Shown here: positions 9,901 through 17,833 of the stretch, in pieces
Position numbering within the stretch: position 1 is the stretch's first letter
Layout: the number at the start of each line of letters is the position of its first letter
Source: Anaerocolumna sp.
GTDB lineage: Bacteria > Bacillota > Clostridia > Lachnospirales > Lachnospiraceae
Direction of reading: 5' to 3'
DNA length: 39,884 nt
Assembly (NCBI GenBank): GCA_029239975.1
Contig: JARBTX010000034.1
Span: 1 to 39,884 of the forward strand
Notes under the pieces: model-generated
The model's database searches: none
Told to the model about the DNA's origin: nothing
Seen by the model: only the letters and a program-made list of their open reading frames with translations
Position numbers and translations under genes: made by a program

Positions 9901-11044
9901 TGGTACAGATGCTTTAGGTAATGTATTACCAAATGATAGCGTGGTAACTTTTACCGCTGAAGGTGAATTAGATTATAATAACGGATACTCTAGTCCTTAT
10001 CAGGCAATATCATTCCCTATTGCTATTGATACAGAGGCTCCTACCTTACTTGAAGTTACAGAAGACTCTGGAACCATTCAAATTAATGTTACTGATAATC
10101 AATATATATCATTAGTAGCTTTATTTGATAATTCTGATTATGAAACACCAATCGCTACTCTTATCTTAGATGAAGATACAAAGAACACAGAGACATTAAT
10201 AGATATTAACTTAGAAGAACTAGGCTTAACTGGTAAAACAGCATCTGATATATCCATTGGTATGTTTGATTATGCAATGAATTTTGCTTTATACGATCTA
10301 TCAGATGGTACAACACCAACTCCAACACCTACGGATACTGTAACCCCAGAACCTACTGATACCGTGACTCCTACTCCTACACCTACTGATACGGTCACTC
10401 CTACTGTTACACCAACCACTTCAGTTACTCCATCTGTTACTCCGACAGCAACGGTCACACCTACTCCAACCGTTCCTAGTATACCTGGCGTTCCTGTAGT
10501 AACAACAACTCCTGAACCAACGGCTACTGTAACACCAACAAAAGAACCTGATTTAGTTGACTTAGTAAAGATAAGTCCAACATCTAAGACATTATATGTT
10601 GGCAAAACATGTGATGTAAAAGTTACTCTCCCATCTAGTTTAACTGATAAAGATACGACCAGCATTATCTATAGAACTAGTAAAACATCTGTAGCGACTG
10701 TTTCAAAAACAGGTACTATAACTGCTAAAAAAGCTGGAACAGCAACAATTACTACTACAGTGACAATTAATAATGTTTCTAAAAAGTTTACAACTAAAGT
10801 AACTGTTAAAAATCCATACATTAAGTTTACGAAAAAAACAGCTAAATTAGATATTGGTAATACTTATACTTTTTCTGTAAAAGCTTATGGCACAGATGAA
10901 ACAATTTCGTATAGTGTATCTAATACTAAGATTGCTACAATTGATCCAAAGACTGGTAAGCTTACAGCAAAAGCAAAAGGTACTGTCTATATAACTGCAA
11001 CAGCTGGTACTGTTAAAAAAACTTATAAGGTTATAATAAAATAA
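6965..11044 (+). CDS. Large secreted S8 subtilisin-like serine protease with PA and Big_2 domains
   Basis: A 1359-residue exported protease. Signal peptide at residues 1-33 (VLVVMSISINLTTFTTTVKA), then an I9-type propeptide to about 185. The S8 catalytic domain has Asp212 (AILDTGLDTTHPG), His289 (NDHGTHVAGT) and Ser615 (GTSMAAPHIAG). A PA domain is inserted at about 440-560 (GIDVSNQIAVVNRGSISFNDK). A C5a-peptidase-type Fn3-like region follows (about 700-860). After that come a Pro/Thr linker (PTPTPTDTVTP repeats, about 1117-1185) and two Big_2 domains to the end (SKTSVATVSKTGTITAKKAG; NTKIATIDPKTGKLTAKAKG). Similar architectures act at the cell surface on peptides or host and plant proteins. 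GAAAGAGGGATTGAA precedes the ATG. Confidence 0.96.
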   Translation: MKKKLTAAFTALVLVVMSISINLTTFTTTVKAKEETQVKSFTKDENSKEFHKNTVDKKTSEANYSPDDLVTVIVELENKPLLEHYSNDGIARFSSQIASFDEYANTSEADQITNSLLQQQDKVTDEIEDITPVSTDPEVLYNYTAVMNGFAVKVEYGSLDEIRKLPSVKSAYVAGKYERITPVMDTSTGTIGAVSTWDLNYKGQGTVVAILDTGLDTTHPGFQSQPSSPKFTLNDVQSKISGSSGLNSGVTDASKTYVSSKIPYAYDYADKNEDVKPTIESVAANGNDHGTHVAGTVAAPDGDDDLVTGVAPEAQLMIMKVFSDTLGDTGAYTEDILAALDDSVILGADVINMSLGSPSGFTYEGDESIANVYDRIVNSGINLSVSAGNQHSSTYNNGLNGNALASNPDTSVVGSPSTYSASTSVASVVNQNFHASYFEVDANKITYTETATVLDPKFSDLSVVSGGAIKFVPVPNYGNAQDYEGIDVSNQIAVVNRGSISFNDKLLNAYHNGALGLVVINNQPGTISMAINDYLIPAVSITKTDGTTLLSSVDRIISVTGGVGTYPDSNGNHLSDFSSWGVTPDLKLKPEISAPGENIYSTVPFDSYASMSGTSMAAPHIAGTYALMKQYLNSTTSFDVLSSMAKAELATDLLMSTATPMKDANGIYYSPRKQGSGLVNVYNAVTTGAYLYAFNSDEQSERPKLNLGDDPTKSGVYKSSFHIKSVSGSAISFVLNSSTLTESIVDQLGGLIDESAFDISSLVTVDYYVNDIATNLITLEPYQDSIVTVVIHLSDEAKYYLDSNFPNGEFVDGFVMLDSIDSNNCDLSIPFMGFYGDWSSAPLFDSGSANNLDGYQQTIHALYTKDGSSYSYLGVNLFDDIAYELIGSYNPYLYQDLYDEYLPAADLDKIAISPNEDGSFDYFDSISLSLLRNVKALNWYITDENNNLLDSDSYEYERKSSYNNTYSTILPSDLTVNWAGTDALGNVLPNDSVVTFTAEGELDYNNGYSSPYQAISFPIAIDTEAPTLLEVTEDSGTIQINVTDNQYISLVALFDNSDYETPIATLILDEDTKNTETLIDINLEELGLTGKTASDISIGMFDYAMNFALYDLSDGTTPTPTPTDTVTPEPTDTVTPTPTPTDTVTPTVTPTTSVTPSVTPTATVTPTPTVPSIPGVPVVTTTPEPTATVTPTKEPDLVDLVKISPTSKTLYVGKTCDVKVTLPSSLTDKDTTSIIYRTSKTSVATVSKTGTITAKKAGTATITTTVTINNVSKKFTTKVTVKNPYIKFTKKTAKLDIGNTYTFSVKAYGTDETISYSVSNTKIATIDPKTGKLTAKAKGTVYITATAGTVKKTYKVIIK

Positions 11045-11101
11045 TAATTTCTCTATTATTGATTAAATTTAATCACACATGCTCTCGTATTTAACTAAAA
11101 C

Positions 11102-11140
11102 AAGGAGATTTTGACTTCTGGTCAAAATCTCCTTATTTTT
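11102..11140 (+). terminator. Rho-independent terminator of the subtilase gene
   Basis: AAGGAGATTTTGAC (11102-11115) pairs perfectly with 11121-11134 around TTCTG, then ATTTTTA. It lies about 60 bp after the stop. Confidence 0.92.
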
Positions 11141-11156
11141 ATATACTAATTATAGG

Positions 11157-11300
11157 TAATTGCGAAATATCAAAGATGTTCTTATTGATTATACAATATA
11201 TACAATTTTATAGCTGAATCTTGCCCCTAAGGGAAACTGAAGCTAGAAAATTCGTGTATATTGTATAATCAATTTCAAATACTATTTAGTTTCGCAATTA
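11157..11300. mobile_element. MITE-like palindromic element, copy 1
   Basis: A 144-bp element with perfect 11-bp inverted ends, TAATTGCGAAA and TTTCGCAATTA. A long internal palindrome carries ATTATACAATATATACAATT on one arm and its diverged complement on the other, around AATCTTGCCCCTAAGGG. It is noncoding. Read on the minus strand it matches the copy at 21361-21505 almost base for base. Confidence 0.85.
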
Positions 11301-11328
11301 ACTAAAATACGAATTATTCGATAAAGAT

Positions 11329-13053
11329 TTATGGTCTTCCCATTCCACCTTGTGCAGGTCTTTGTCCAAATCCACCTTGACCACCCATTCCAGCCTGAAC
11401 ATTGCTTGTCACCATAGATGTAAGTGTTATATCTGCAGTTTGATCTCCACTGGTTAGTGTATATGTCTTATCTTTCGCCAGTTCATTGGTACTTATAACG
11501 ATTGTCTGATATTGTTTATTTGGAGTATAAGATATAACTACATTACCATTTTCGTCTTTTAATGTGATTTCCGTATTTGCATTACTTACTTCAGTTAAAC
11601 TATAAAGTATCGAATATTGAGTTGAAGCTTCTGAAAAACCTTGCGCCATTCCTGCACTTCCTGCTATTACGACAGTACCACCTGATATATCCGCAGTACC
11701 ATTATAATCAAGGGCACCATTTCTACTATCCGTAGGACCACTTACTGTAATGGTTCCACCTGTAATCGATATACTTCCATTTGAATCGATTCCATCACCA
11801 GCTGCATCTATATGAATTACACCACCGTTGATATAGATATAGGCATTGCTGTCTACTTCAAATTCACCACCGCCATTAAAGCCTTCACCAAAATCACCTT
11901 TTCCTTCTCTAGGAGCTTTATCATCTGTGGTTACTGTAGCAGAAGATTCTGCATCTACCTCTCCTTCTGTTGTTGTACTCATCATCTCTACACCCGTAAT
12001 ATCTGTGGCTACATCTGTAGTCTTTGTATCTAATGTATTGTTTACAACTGTAGTAACAGTTGCAGTAGTCGCTGTAGTAGTCGCATTCTCAGTCTCACTA
12101 CTAGCCGCGCTTGTAGCATTAAGTCCATCATCTTGTGAAGTGATATCAACTGTTCCATCATCAATTTGAATTATGGTTCCTTCAATGCCTTCTTGACTTT
12201 TTACAACTGTTATTTTACCACCTGCTATATATACATATCCTTTTGTTGTATTACTATCATTCTTTGACTGAATACCATTTCCGGTTTCTGCACTTAACGT
12301 AAGAGTTCCATCTTTAATTCTTACACTATCTTTTCCGTTTATTGCATCTTTTATCGCAGTAATATTAATCGTTCCGCTGGTAATAACAATGTCGTCTTTT
12401 GATACAATACCATGTTTGTAATTACCATTAATATTTAATGTACCACTACCATTGATCGTAATATCAGCTGTACTAAAAATAGCACCATCTACTGTATTAT
12501 CATCGGTTTGTATATATTCGCTACTATCAGTTAATGTATTGATTGTTCCATCTTCTAGAGTAATAAATACTTTGTCTGCACTTTTAACATAGATTGGTGC
12601 GTTATTAGAAGAAGTTATATTTGTATCCTTTAACACAATTTGGATTTTATCACTCTCTTCTGCTTCCACAATGATTTGTCCATCCTTTAACGTCCCTGAT
12701 ATTACATAAGTTCCTTCATCATTGATTTTTAGAATACCTTCTGAAAATGCAGCACCATTTCCTGTTACAGTCCCTGTATTTCCATTAAATACAACTTTTG
12801 TTGCTGTACTTTCTTCATAACCAACTTCTAAATCTCTTGCAGTAAACTCAGTATCTACAATAACTTCTGAAGTAGTTGACGTCGTTATTGTTTCTATTGA
12901 TGCATTAGAAGAGCCCGTTGTACTGTTTGAATTTGAAGACGTTACTCCATTATTTGTAGTATCAGTAGTATTACTTTGATTTGCAGCACATCCAGTTAAA
13001 AGAGTCGCTGTAATTGTCATGATGGTTATAATTTGCTTTATATTCTTTCTCAT
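11329..13053 (-). CDS. Carbohydrate-binding-domain (DUF4353-type) lipoprotein
   Basis: A 574-residue exported lipoprotein. The lipobox is LLTGC with Cys22, then a Ser/Thr-rich stretch to about 60. Residues 80-480 are rich in short beta-helix-like repeats (GDGIDSNGSISITGGTITV, INGGVIHIDAAGDGID), the pattern of the bacterial carbohydrate-binding-domain family often found with VTC and DUF4956 genes. The tail is Gly/Gln/Met-rich (GMGGQGGFGQRPAQGGMGRP). It is the last gene of a three-gene operon, 18 bp after the DUF4956 stop codon. Its ligand is unknown; binding to wall polysaccharide or a phosphate polymer would fit the context (inference). Confidence 0.88.
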   Translation of the reverse strand: MRKNIKQIITIMTITATLLTGCAANQSNTTDTTNNGVTSSNSNSTTGSSNASIETITTSTTSEVIVDTEFTARDLEVGYEESTATKVVFNGNTGTVTGNGAAFSEGILKINDEGTYVISGTLKDGQIIVEAEESDKIQIVLKDTNITSSNNAPIYVKSADKVFITLEDGTINTLTDSSEYIQTDDNTVDGAIFSTADITINGSGTLNINGNYKHGIVSKDDIVITSGTINITAIKDAINGKDSVRIKDGTLTLSAETGNGIQSKNDSNTTKGYVYIAGGKITVVKSQEGIEGTIIQIDDGTVDITSQDDGLNATSAASSETENATTTATTATVTTVVNNTLDTKTTDVATDITGVEMMSTTTEGEVDAESSATVTTDDKAPREGKGDFGEGFNGGGEFEVDSNAYIYINGGVIHIDAAGDGIDSNGSISITGGTITVSGPTDSRNGALDYNGTADISGGTVVIAGSAGMAQGFSEASTQYSILYSLTEVSNANTEITLKDENGNVVISYTPNKQYQTIVISTNELAKDKTYTLTSGDQTADITLTSMVTSNVQAGMGGQGGFGQRPAQGGMGRP

Positions 13054-13071
13054 ATAGTTTACCTCTTTCTA

Positions 13072-13743
13072 TTAAAGTTCCTCCGATAAGGAGGATACCT
13101 TTCCACAATTAATTTCTAAGTTCCCATTTCTACAACGAAGTTCATCGATAAAAGCTTTTTCATCCATTGGATTCTTTAATTTAATACGATATTGTAGTTT
13201 ATAGAGACTTCCCATATTTGCTGTTTTTACATTGATTAATTCATTTTTGGTAGTATATTGTTGAAATAAATCATCAAATACTTCAGTATAGTCTAATCCT
13301 TCTGGTATTGTAATTTTTAATTCTTTTTCTTTTATATTTAAATTTGGTTCACCAAAATTGGTAACATTATAAAGTACGTTAATGCCAACTATTATAAATA
13401 CAAATAAAACTGCTATTCCAATGTATCCCATTCCAGTTGCTAATCCAACTGCCATTGCCATAAAGATACTATTTATTTCTTTTGCATTACCTGGTATAGA
13501 ACGGAAACGCACCAAACTAAAGGCACCCATAACTGCTACACCAGTTCCAAGATTACCATTCACTAGCATAATTACCATTTGTACAATAGCAGGAAGTAAG
13601 GCAATTGTCATAACAAAACCTTTGCTACTTTGATTAAATAAACTGTGTACCCAAGCGATCCCTGTACCTAAAAGTATGGAACTTACCATACATATTAAAA
13701 ATGATTGAATTGTAAATGTTTCTGTTAAAATTGAATTAAGCAT
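13072..13743 (-). CDS. DUF4956 integral membrane protein
   Basis: A 223-residue protein with about four membrane segments in residues 12-135 (SFLICMVSSILLGTGIAWV, FVMTIALLPAIVQMVIML, FMAMAVGLATGMGYIGIAVL) and a conserved GVAVMGAFSLVRFRSIPGNAKE loop typical of DUF4956. The cytoplasmic end (about 140-223) resembles a ferredoxin-like fold. It overlaps the upstream VTC gene by 8 bp, so the two are translationally coupled. In other bacteria DUF4956 and VTC genes are neighbours, which suggests a membrane partner for a polyanion polymerase; the exact role is unknown. Confidence 0.92.
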   Translation of the reverse strand: MLNSILTETFTIQSFLICMVSSILLGTGIAWVHSLFNQSSKGFVMTIALLPAIVQMVIMLVNGNLGTGVAVMGAFSLVRFRSIPGNAKEINSIFMAMAVGLATGMGYIGIAVLFVFIIVGINVLYNVTNFGEPNLNIKEKELKITIPEGLDYTEVFDDLFQQYTTKNELINVKTANMGSLYKLQYRIKLKNPMDEKAFIDELRCRNGNLEINCGKVSSLSEEL

Positions 13744-14470
13744 ATTTTATCTCTCCATTTCGTTCTTCTTTTCGTTTTATCCTTAAGGATTCTTCATAAC
13801 CTTTTCCATATTTTGAAAAGGATGTTGGATATATGGTTAATTCATCAAGTATATGAGTTAACCATAATGGCATTGCTCCTGGAGTTTTTATTTCCATTAA
13901 CCTTACTCCTTTTTCAAGTAATGGGTTACCAAACACTCCACATTCTAACCATAGTTCTTCTTCTCTCCAAAGAATGTTACTATCAAAGGTAACTCTTAGT
14001 TCATTATCTTCTATTCCAAACATAGCAACGCGGTTATATGAAATATACATAGCAGGTTTTACATTTTGGTAGAAATTTAAAAACCAATCAATTTCATTAC
14101 TTATTTGCGATGACTGTTCTAATGGAATACCATCATATAAATAATGTTCAGCAGAAAATAAATCAGACTTTATACGTCTTTTATAAACAATTCCTTTATA
14201 TTTCTTTTTTAATTCAATAAAGACTGTATCATTATCTGTTGGTGTTCCATAACTTCGTAATCTTAATTTTTCTTTATAAATTGGCTTTTCCATGGAAGTG
14301 CGTACTAACCGATGATCTGGTGTATCAAAATATATATTACAAATCGTTGTTTTTCCATAACTGTCAACGCTTAATTTCCCTTCAAGTTTTTGTCTTAACA
14401 ATTTATATTGAGATTCACTTAATAAATATTTCTTTTCATACCTTTTAAATGTTCCTTGATATCCACTCAC
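13736..14470 (-). CDS. VTC-domain polyphosphate polymerase-like protein
   Basis: A 244-residue CYTH/triphosphate-tunnel family protein of the VTC type, whose yeast relative makes polyphosphate from ATP. The tunnel residues are visible in order: RYEKKYLLS (11-19), IYFDTPD, KEKLRLRSYG, VFIELKKKYKGIVYKRR, YNRVAMFG, LRVTFDSN and LMEIKTPGAMPLW. It ends in KYGKGYEES. It has no membrane segments; the DUF4956 partner downstream has them. It is the first gene of the operon, with AACGGAGGTATAAAAGTG before the ATG. Polyphosphate synthesis is inferred from the family; bacterial enzymes of this set are little tested. Confidence 0.92.
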   Translation of the reverse strand: MSGYQGTFKRYEKKYLLSESQYKLLRQKLEGKLSVDSYGKTTICNIYFDTPDHRLVRTSMEKPIYKEKLRLRSYGTPTDNDTVFIELKKKYKGIVYKRRIKSDLFSAEHYLYDGIPLEQSSQISNEIDWFLNFYQNVKPAMYISYNRVAMFGIEDNELRVTFDSNILWREEELWLECGVFGNPLLEKGVRLMEIKTPGAMPLWLTHILDELTIYPTSFSKYGKGYEESLRIKRKEERNGEIKYA

Positions 14471-14582
14471 TTTTATACCTCCGTTCCTGAACTTGATTTA
14501 TCTTATGAAGCAAGTATACAACCTTAACTTAAAATGAACCTTAAAGAGTACTTTAAATTAACTTTAAATTTTGAGGTTGTGA

Positions 14583-14694
14583 AATGAAAATGAGAGTATA
14601 AGAATTCATCTGGACTCGCCTTTCCTTCAAGTGCTAAAAAGCAGCACTTTCAGCCGGTCTTCGCCATCTGATTCCTTATACTCTCATTTTCATT
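14583..14694. repeat. 112-bp nested palindrome
   Basis: The outer arms are a perfect 20-bp inverted repeat (14583-14602, AATGAAAATGAGAGTATAAG, against 14675-14694). A second stem inside (AAGTGCT with AGCACTT) surrounds AAAAAGC. The interior also has ATCTGGACTCGCCTTTCC. It is noncoding and probably a small palindromic repeat element. Confidence 0.8.
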
Positions 14695-14736
14695 GCTTTA
14701 CATATATCTTAAATTATATTATGAAAATTATTTTAT

Positions 14737-14810
14737 TAATCTGAACTCGCTTTTCCTTCAAGTAATATTTTTATATTTGGGACTTTCATTAAGTGGCATC
14801 TGATCAACCT
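14737..14810. repeat. Degenerate partial copy of the nested palindrome
   Basis: ATCTGAACTCGCTTTTCCTT followed by CAAGT repeats the interior of the element at 14583-14694 (ATCTGGACTCGCCTTTCCTT, CAAGT), and GGGACTTTCATTAAGTGGCATCTG-type sequence echoes its other half. The outer arms are gone. Confidence 0.55.
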
Positions 14811-14828
14811 TTGTTTACACTTAAAAAT

Positions 14829-14870
14829 AAAAAGAAAAGAAATTATACTGGCATAATTCCTTTTCTTTTA
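14829..14870 (-). terminator. Terminator of the two-component operon
   Basis: On the minus strand AAAAGAAAAGGAATTAT pairs with ATAATTTCTTTTCTTTT around GCCAGT, followed by more T. It lies about 90 bp after the histidine kinase stop. Confidence 0.7.
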
Positions 14871-14961
14871 GGTGGGATTTAGATTAAATCAATCTAATCG
14901 TAAAATTGTTTCTGGTTTATCTTCATGCCCTTCTAGATGCTTTTTCATTTTTTTCATATAC

Positions 14962-16191
14962 TTAAATAACCACAGTAAAACATATTGATTTACCATCATC
15001 ACTCTTTACCGTTAATTTACCATGATGTGCTTCTACGATGGATTTTGCTATGGATAAACCAATTCCATATCCTCCAGTTTCTCTTGCTCTGGATGAATCT
15101 GCGCGATAGAATCGATCAAATAACTTATCTAAGTTTTCTGTATCTATGTTATCTACTGTATTATATACTTCAAGTTTTGAACCTTTTTTGGTTGATGTGA
15201 CGGATATTTTTATAATACCCTCTTCATTCGAATACTTAATTGCATTATCTACTAAAGTAGAGACTAGTTGATGAATACCATCTACATCTCCATTTAATTT
15301 TAAATCAGGCTGTATATCCATACTGAATATTTTATTTTGAGTTTCAGCAATTGTTTCAAATGGCCTTGCTATTTCGTACACTGCTTCACTTAAATCAAAA
15401 TCTGTATAAACTAGTTCAATATTACCTTCATCCATTTTGGATAATGTTAATAAGTTCTTTACTAATTTATCTAAACGCGTTGTTTGATTTCTAATACTCG
15501 AAATCCATTCGTTCCCGCCACCGGTTAATTCTAAAACATCTGCATTGGCTGAGATGATTGCTAGTGGAGTTTTGATTTCATGACCAGCATCTGTAATGAA
15601 TTGTTTCTGTTTTTCCATACTAATTACAATTGGTTTAATGGCTCTTTTTGAGAATATGGATACCAATATAAATACTAAAAGTAGAGTTGATAATGCAACT
15701 CCTATGGATATTAGTAAAAAAAGGGAAGTTGTTTGTAGTTGATTTCTATTATCAATGAATATTATCATGGATCCATTTAATTGTTCCACAACAGCATACT
15801 TATAGATACCTGTATATCCACTATTCTTATTGGTTTTTATTACTTTTTGTGCATATTTCTTAGCATCTGTGGATGTGATTGCTGCGATATGTCCGGTATC
15901 TATTTCACTAACTATATTATTTTCGTCTAGTTTAACAACAAAATATCGCATTTCAAATTGTGTTTCTTCGTTCATCTGAAAACCAAAATGTGGCTCTCCT
16001 TTTGGTAATTTTCCTTTATCAAATTTGGGAAATCGACCTTCATTTTCGGATAATATTTTTATGATTTCACTTATTCTATGCTCCATCTGATAAAAGTTAA
16101 TAATATTCATTGTACCAACTAAAAGCACCATAACTAAAGTTAAAGATGCCATCGTAATCATTACGAATTTTCTCTGTAATTTTTTAATCAT
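14962..16191 (-). CDS. Sensor histidine kinase
   Basis: A 409-residue membrane kinase. Membrane segments lie at about 10-32 (ITMASLTLVMVLLVGTMNII) and 157-182 (LFLLISIGVALSTLLLVFIL), with an extracytoplasmic sensor of about 120 residues between them. The phosphoacceptor is in DAGHEIKTPLAIISA (His about 205), the N box is DNAIKYSNEEG, and the ATP lid has GGYGIGLSIAKSIVEAHHG near the end. The gene starts 4 bp inside the response regulator, so the pair is coupled. The signal is unknown. The nearby VTC/DUF4956 operon is a possible target by position only. Confidence 0.95.
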   Translation of the reverse strand: MIKKLQRKFVMITMASLTLVMVLLVGTMNIINFYQMEHRISEIIKILSENEGRFPKFDKGKLPKGEPHFGFQMNEETQFEMRYFVVKLDENNIVSEIDTGHIAAITSTDAKKYAQKVIKTNKNSGYTGIYKYAVVEQLNGSMIIFIDNRNQLQTTSLFLLISIGVALSTLLLVFILVSIFSKRAIKPIVISMEKQKQFITDAGHEIKTPLAIISANADVLELTGGGNEWISSIRNQTTRLDKLVKNLLTLSKMDEGNIELVYTDFDLSEAVYEIARPFETIAETQNKIFSMDIQPDLKLNGDVDGIHQLVSTLVDNAIKYSNEEGIIKISVTSTKKGSKLEVYNTVDNIDTENLDKLFDRFYRADSSRARETGGYGIGLSIAKSIVEAHHGKLTVKSDDGKSICFTVVI

Positions 16192-16862
16192 AGGTTTTCC
16201 TCCAAGGTATACCCAACACCCCTTACCGCTTTTATTTTAACATTAGCATCTAGGGATTCTAATTTTTTTCTTAGGTATGAAATATAAACCCATACAACAC
16301 TAATTTCTGCTTCTGAATCGTATCCCCATATTCGTTCCATAAATTGTTCCGTTGAAATTAGTCGTTTGGGATTATTCATAAGCATTTCAAGCATTTGAAA
16401 TTCTTTATTACTAAGTCTTAAAGATGATTTGTCATTGGATAATTCAAAACTATCTTTATTTAATTTTATATTACCAAGTTCAATTACATTTGGCATAAAT
16501 TCTGATTTACGTCTAGTCATGGCTCTCACTCTAGCCAGTAATTCTCCCATGGCAAAAGGTTTGCTTAGGTAATCATCAGCCCCTTTATCAAGTCCCGCAA
16601 TACGATCTTCAATCTGTGATTTTGCAGTTAGCATTAAGATTGGTGTATGAATTCCTTGTTTTCTTAAATTCTCTAATACTTCTAAACCATTCATCTTTGG
16701 CATCATAATATCTAAAATCATAACATCATAATTCTCAGATAAACCATAATCTAATGCTTCTGCTCCATTGTAAACAGCATCTACTGAGTAATTATTATGT
16801 TTTAAAATTGCAACTAAAGCATTGGATAATTCCTTTTCGTCTTCTGCTAGTAAAATTCTCAT
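16188..16862 (-). CDS. OmpR/PhoB-family response regulator
   Basis: A 224-residue regulator. The receiver domain (1-115) has acidic residues at 7-8 (LLAEDEKE), the phosphoacceptor Asp in VMILDIMMPKMNG, a Thr in ILMLTAKS and Lys in YLSKPFAMGEL. The winged-helix DNA-binding domain (about 125-224) has LRLSNKEFQMLEMLMNNP, WGYDSEAEISVVWVYISYLRKKL and AVRGVGYTL. A GGGAGACAAAT site precedes the ATG. It is the first gene of the pair and signals to DNA downstream of the kinase at 14962. Confidence 0.96.
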   Translation of the reverse strand: MRILLAEDEKELSNALVAILKHNNYSVDAVYNGAEALDYGLSENYDVMILDIMMPKMNGLEVLENLRKQGIHTPILMLTAKSQIEDRIAGLDKGADDYLSKPFAMGELLARVRAMTRRKSEFMPNVIELGNIKLNKDSFELSNDKSSLRLSNKEFQMLEMLMNNPKRLISTEQFMERIWGYDSEAEISVVWVYISYLRKKLESLDANVKIKAVRGVGYTLEENL

Positions 16863-16976
16863 ATTTGTCTCCCACTTTGTACCGCATTTTTATTTTTCTA
16901 TATAAATTGTTATTGTTATTTTGATTTCATAATTTGTTATATTAGTTTTATTCTGTACTTTATTTTATCTCTAATA

Positions 16977-17624
16977 TTAGCGATTCGCTTCAATCAAATC
17001 ACATATAGCTTGAAAATTTAAATCAGTAGATGCTATTTCATCTGCACAACGTTTTAATTCCCATGTTATAATTTCTTGATTTGGTATATCTTTTTTATAT
17101 TTTAGTTGGTGTTCTAAACTAGCCCAACAGTCCATTGCTATTGTACGTATCTGTAATTCGCAATACACATTTCTAATTTTATTTTCCACATGTAAGGGAA
17201 CCTTTAATATCATATGATAACTACGATATCCATTGGATTTCGGGTTACGTATATAGTCTTTCTCTTCAATAACCGTTATATCTCCTTGATTTTTTAACAT
17301 ATTAACAATCCAGTATATATCATCTAAAAACGTACAAATAATTCGGATGCCTGCTGCATCATATATATCGGTTAATGCATGTTCTACTGTAATAGGTAAA
17401 TTTCTTCGCTTTAATTTATCTATCATACTATCTATAGACTTTATTCTAGCCTTATAATGTTCAATAGGATCTCTTTCATGGCTGTTCGCTTTTATTTTAC
17501 GCATGATATCTATTCTTAAAATAATTTCTAGGATTGCTGACTCTAATAATACATAGGATTCTTTATAAAAATCTTGTTCTTGTGTTTTGGTTTCACAAAT
17601 TATTTCGCATTTGTTCATTTGCAT
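16977..17624 (-). CDS. Small alarmone (ppGpp) synthetase, RelQ/YjbM-like
   Basis: A 215-residue RelA/SpoT-family nucleotidyltransferase that would transfer pyrophosphate from ATP to GDP or GTP. The start used is the ATG at 17624, preceded by GGAGGAAGCGTA; a longer frame begins at 17666 without a site. Synthetase motifs are seen: YKARIKSIDSMIDKLKRR, DAAGIRIICTFLDDIYWIV, DYIRNPKSNGYRSYHMIL (catalytic loop) and CELQIRTIAMDCWASLEHQ. There is no hydrolase, TGS or ACT domain, so it is a stand-alone small synthetase. It is monocistronic and divergent from the HD-GYP gene. Confidence 0.93.
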   Translation of the reverse strand: MQMNKCEIICETKTQEQDFYKESYVLLESAILEIILRIDIMRKIKANSHERDPIEHYKARIKSIDSMIDKLKRRNLPITVEHALTDIYDAAGIRIICTFLDDIYWIVNMLKNQGDITVIEEKDYIRNPKSNGYRSYHMILKVPLHVENKIRNVYCELQIRTIAMDCWASLEHQLKYKKDIPNQEIITWELKRCADEIASTDLNFQAICDLIEANR

Positions 17625-17833
17625 TACGCTTCCTCCATCCAGTAAATTATCATATATTAAATTCATTCTATCACCATAACCTTAAAACTACTTTAGAAGA
17701 TAAATTAATTTTGTTAATCAGTACCCCAATTTTTTTATAGTTTTACACGTATATTTCCATTAATAGATACTTTTACCTATCTGCTTTAATACTTGAGGAA
17801 TTAGATTGATAATATAAAAAAAGGAGGCCCTTT

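Noticed and set aside
10270-10665. 131-codon frame opposite the subtilase Pro/Thr linker
   Set aside because: A Val/Gly-rich shadow caused by the repeated ACT/CCA codons of the linker on the other strand.
14889-14957. 22-codon minus-strand ORF after the histidine kinase (MKKMKKHLEGHEDKPETILR...)
   Set aside because: No ribosome site and no recognisable family; it may be chance or the tail of a lost gene.
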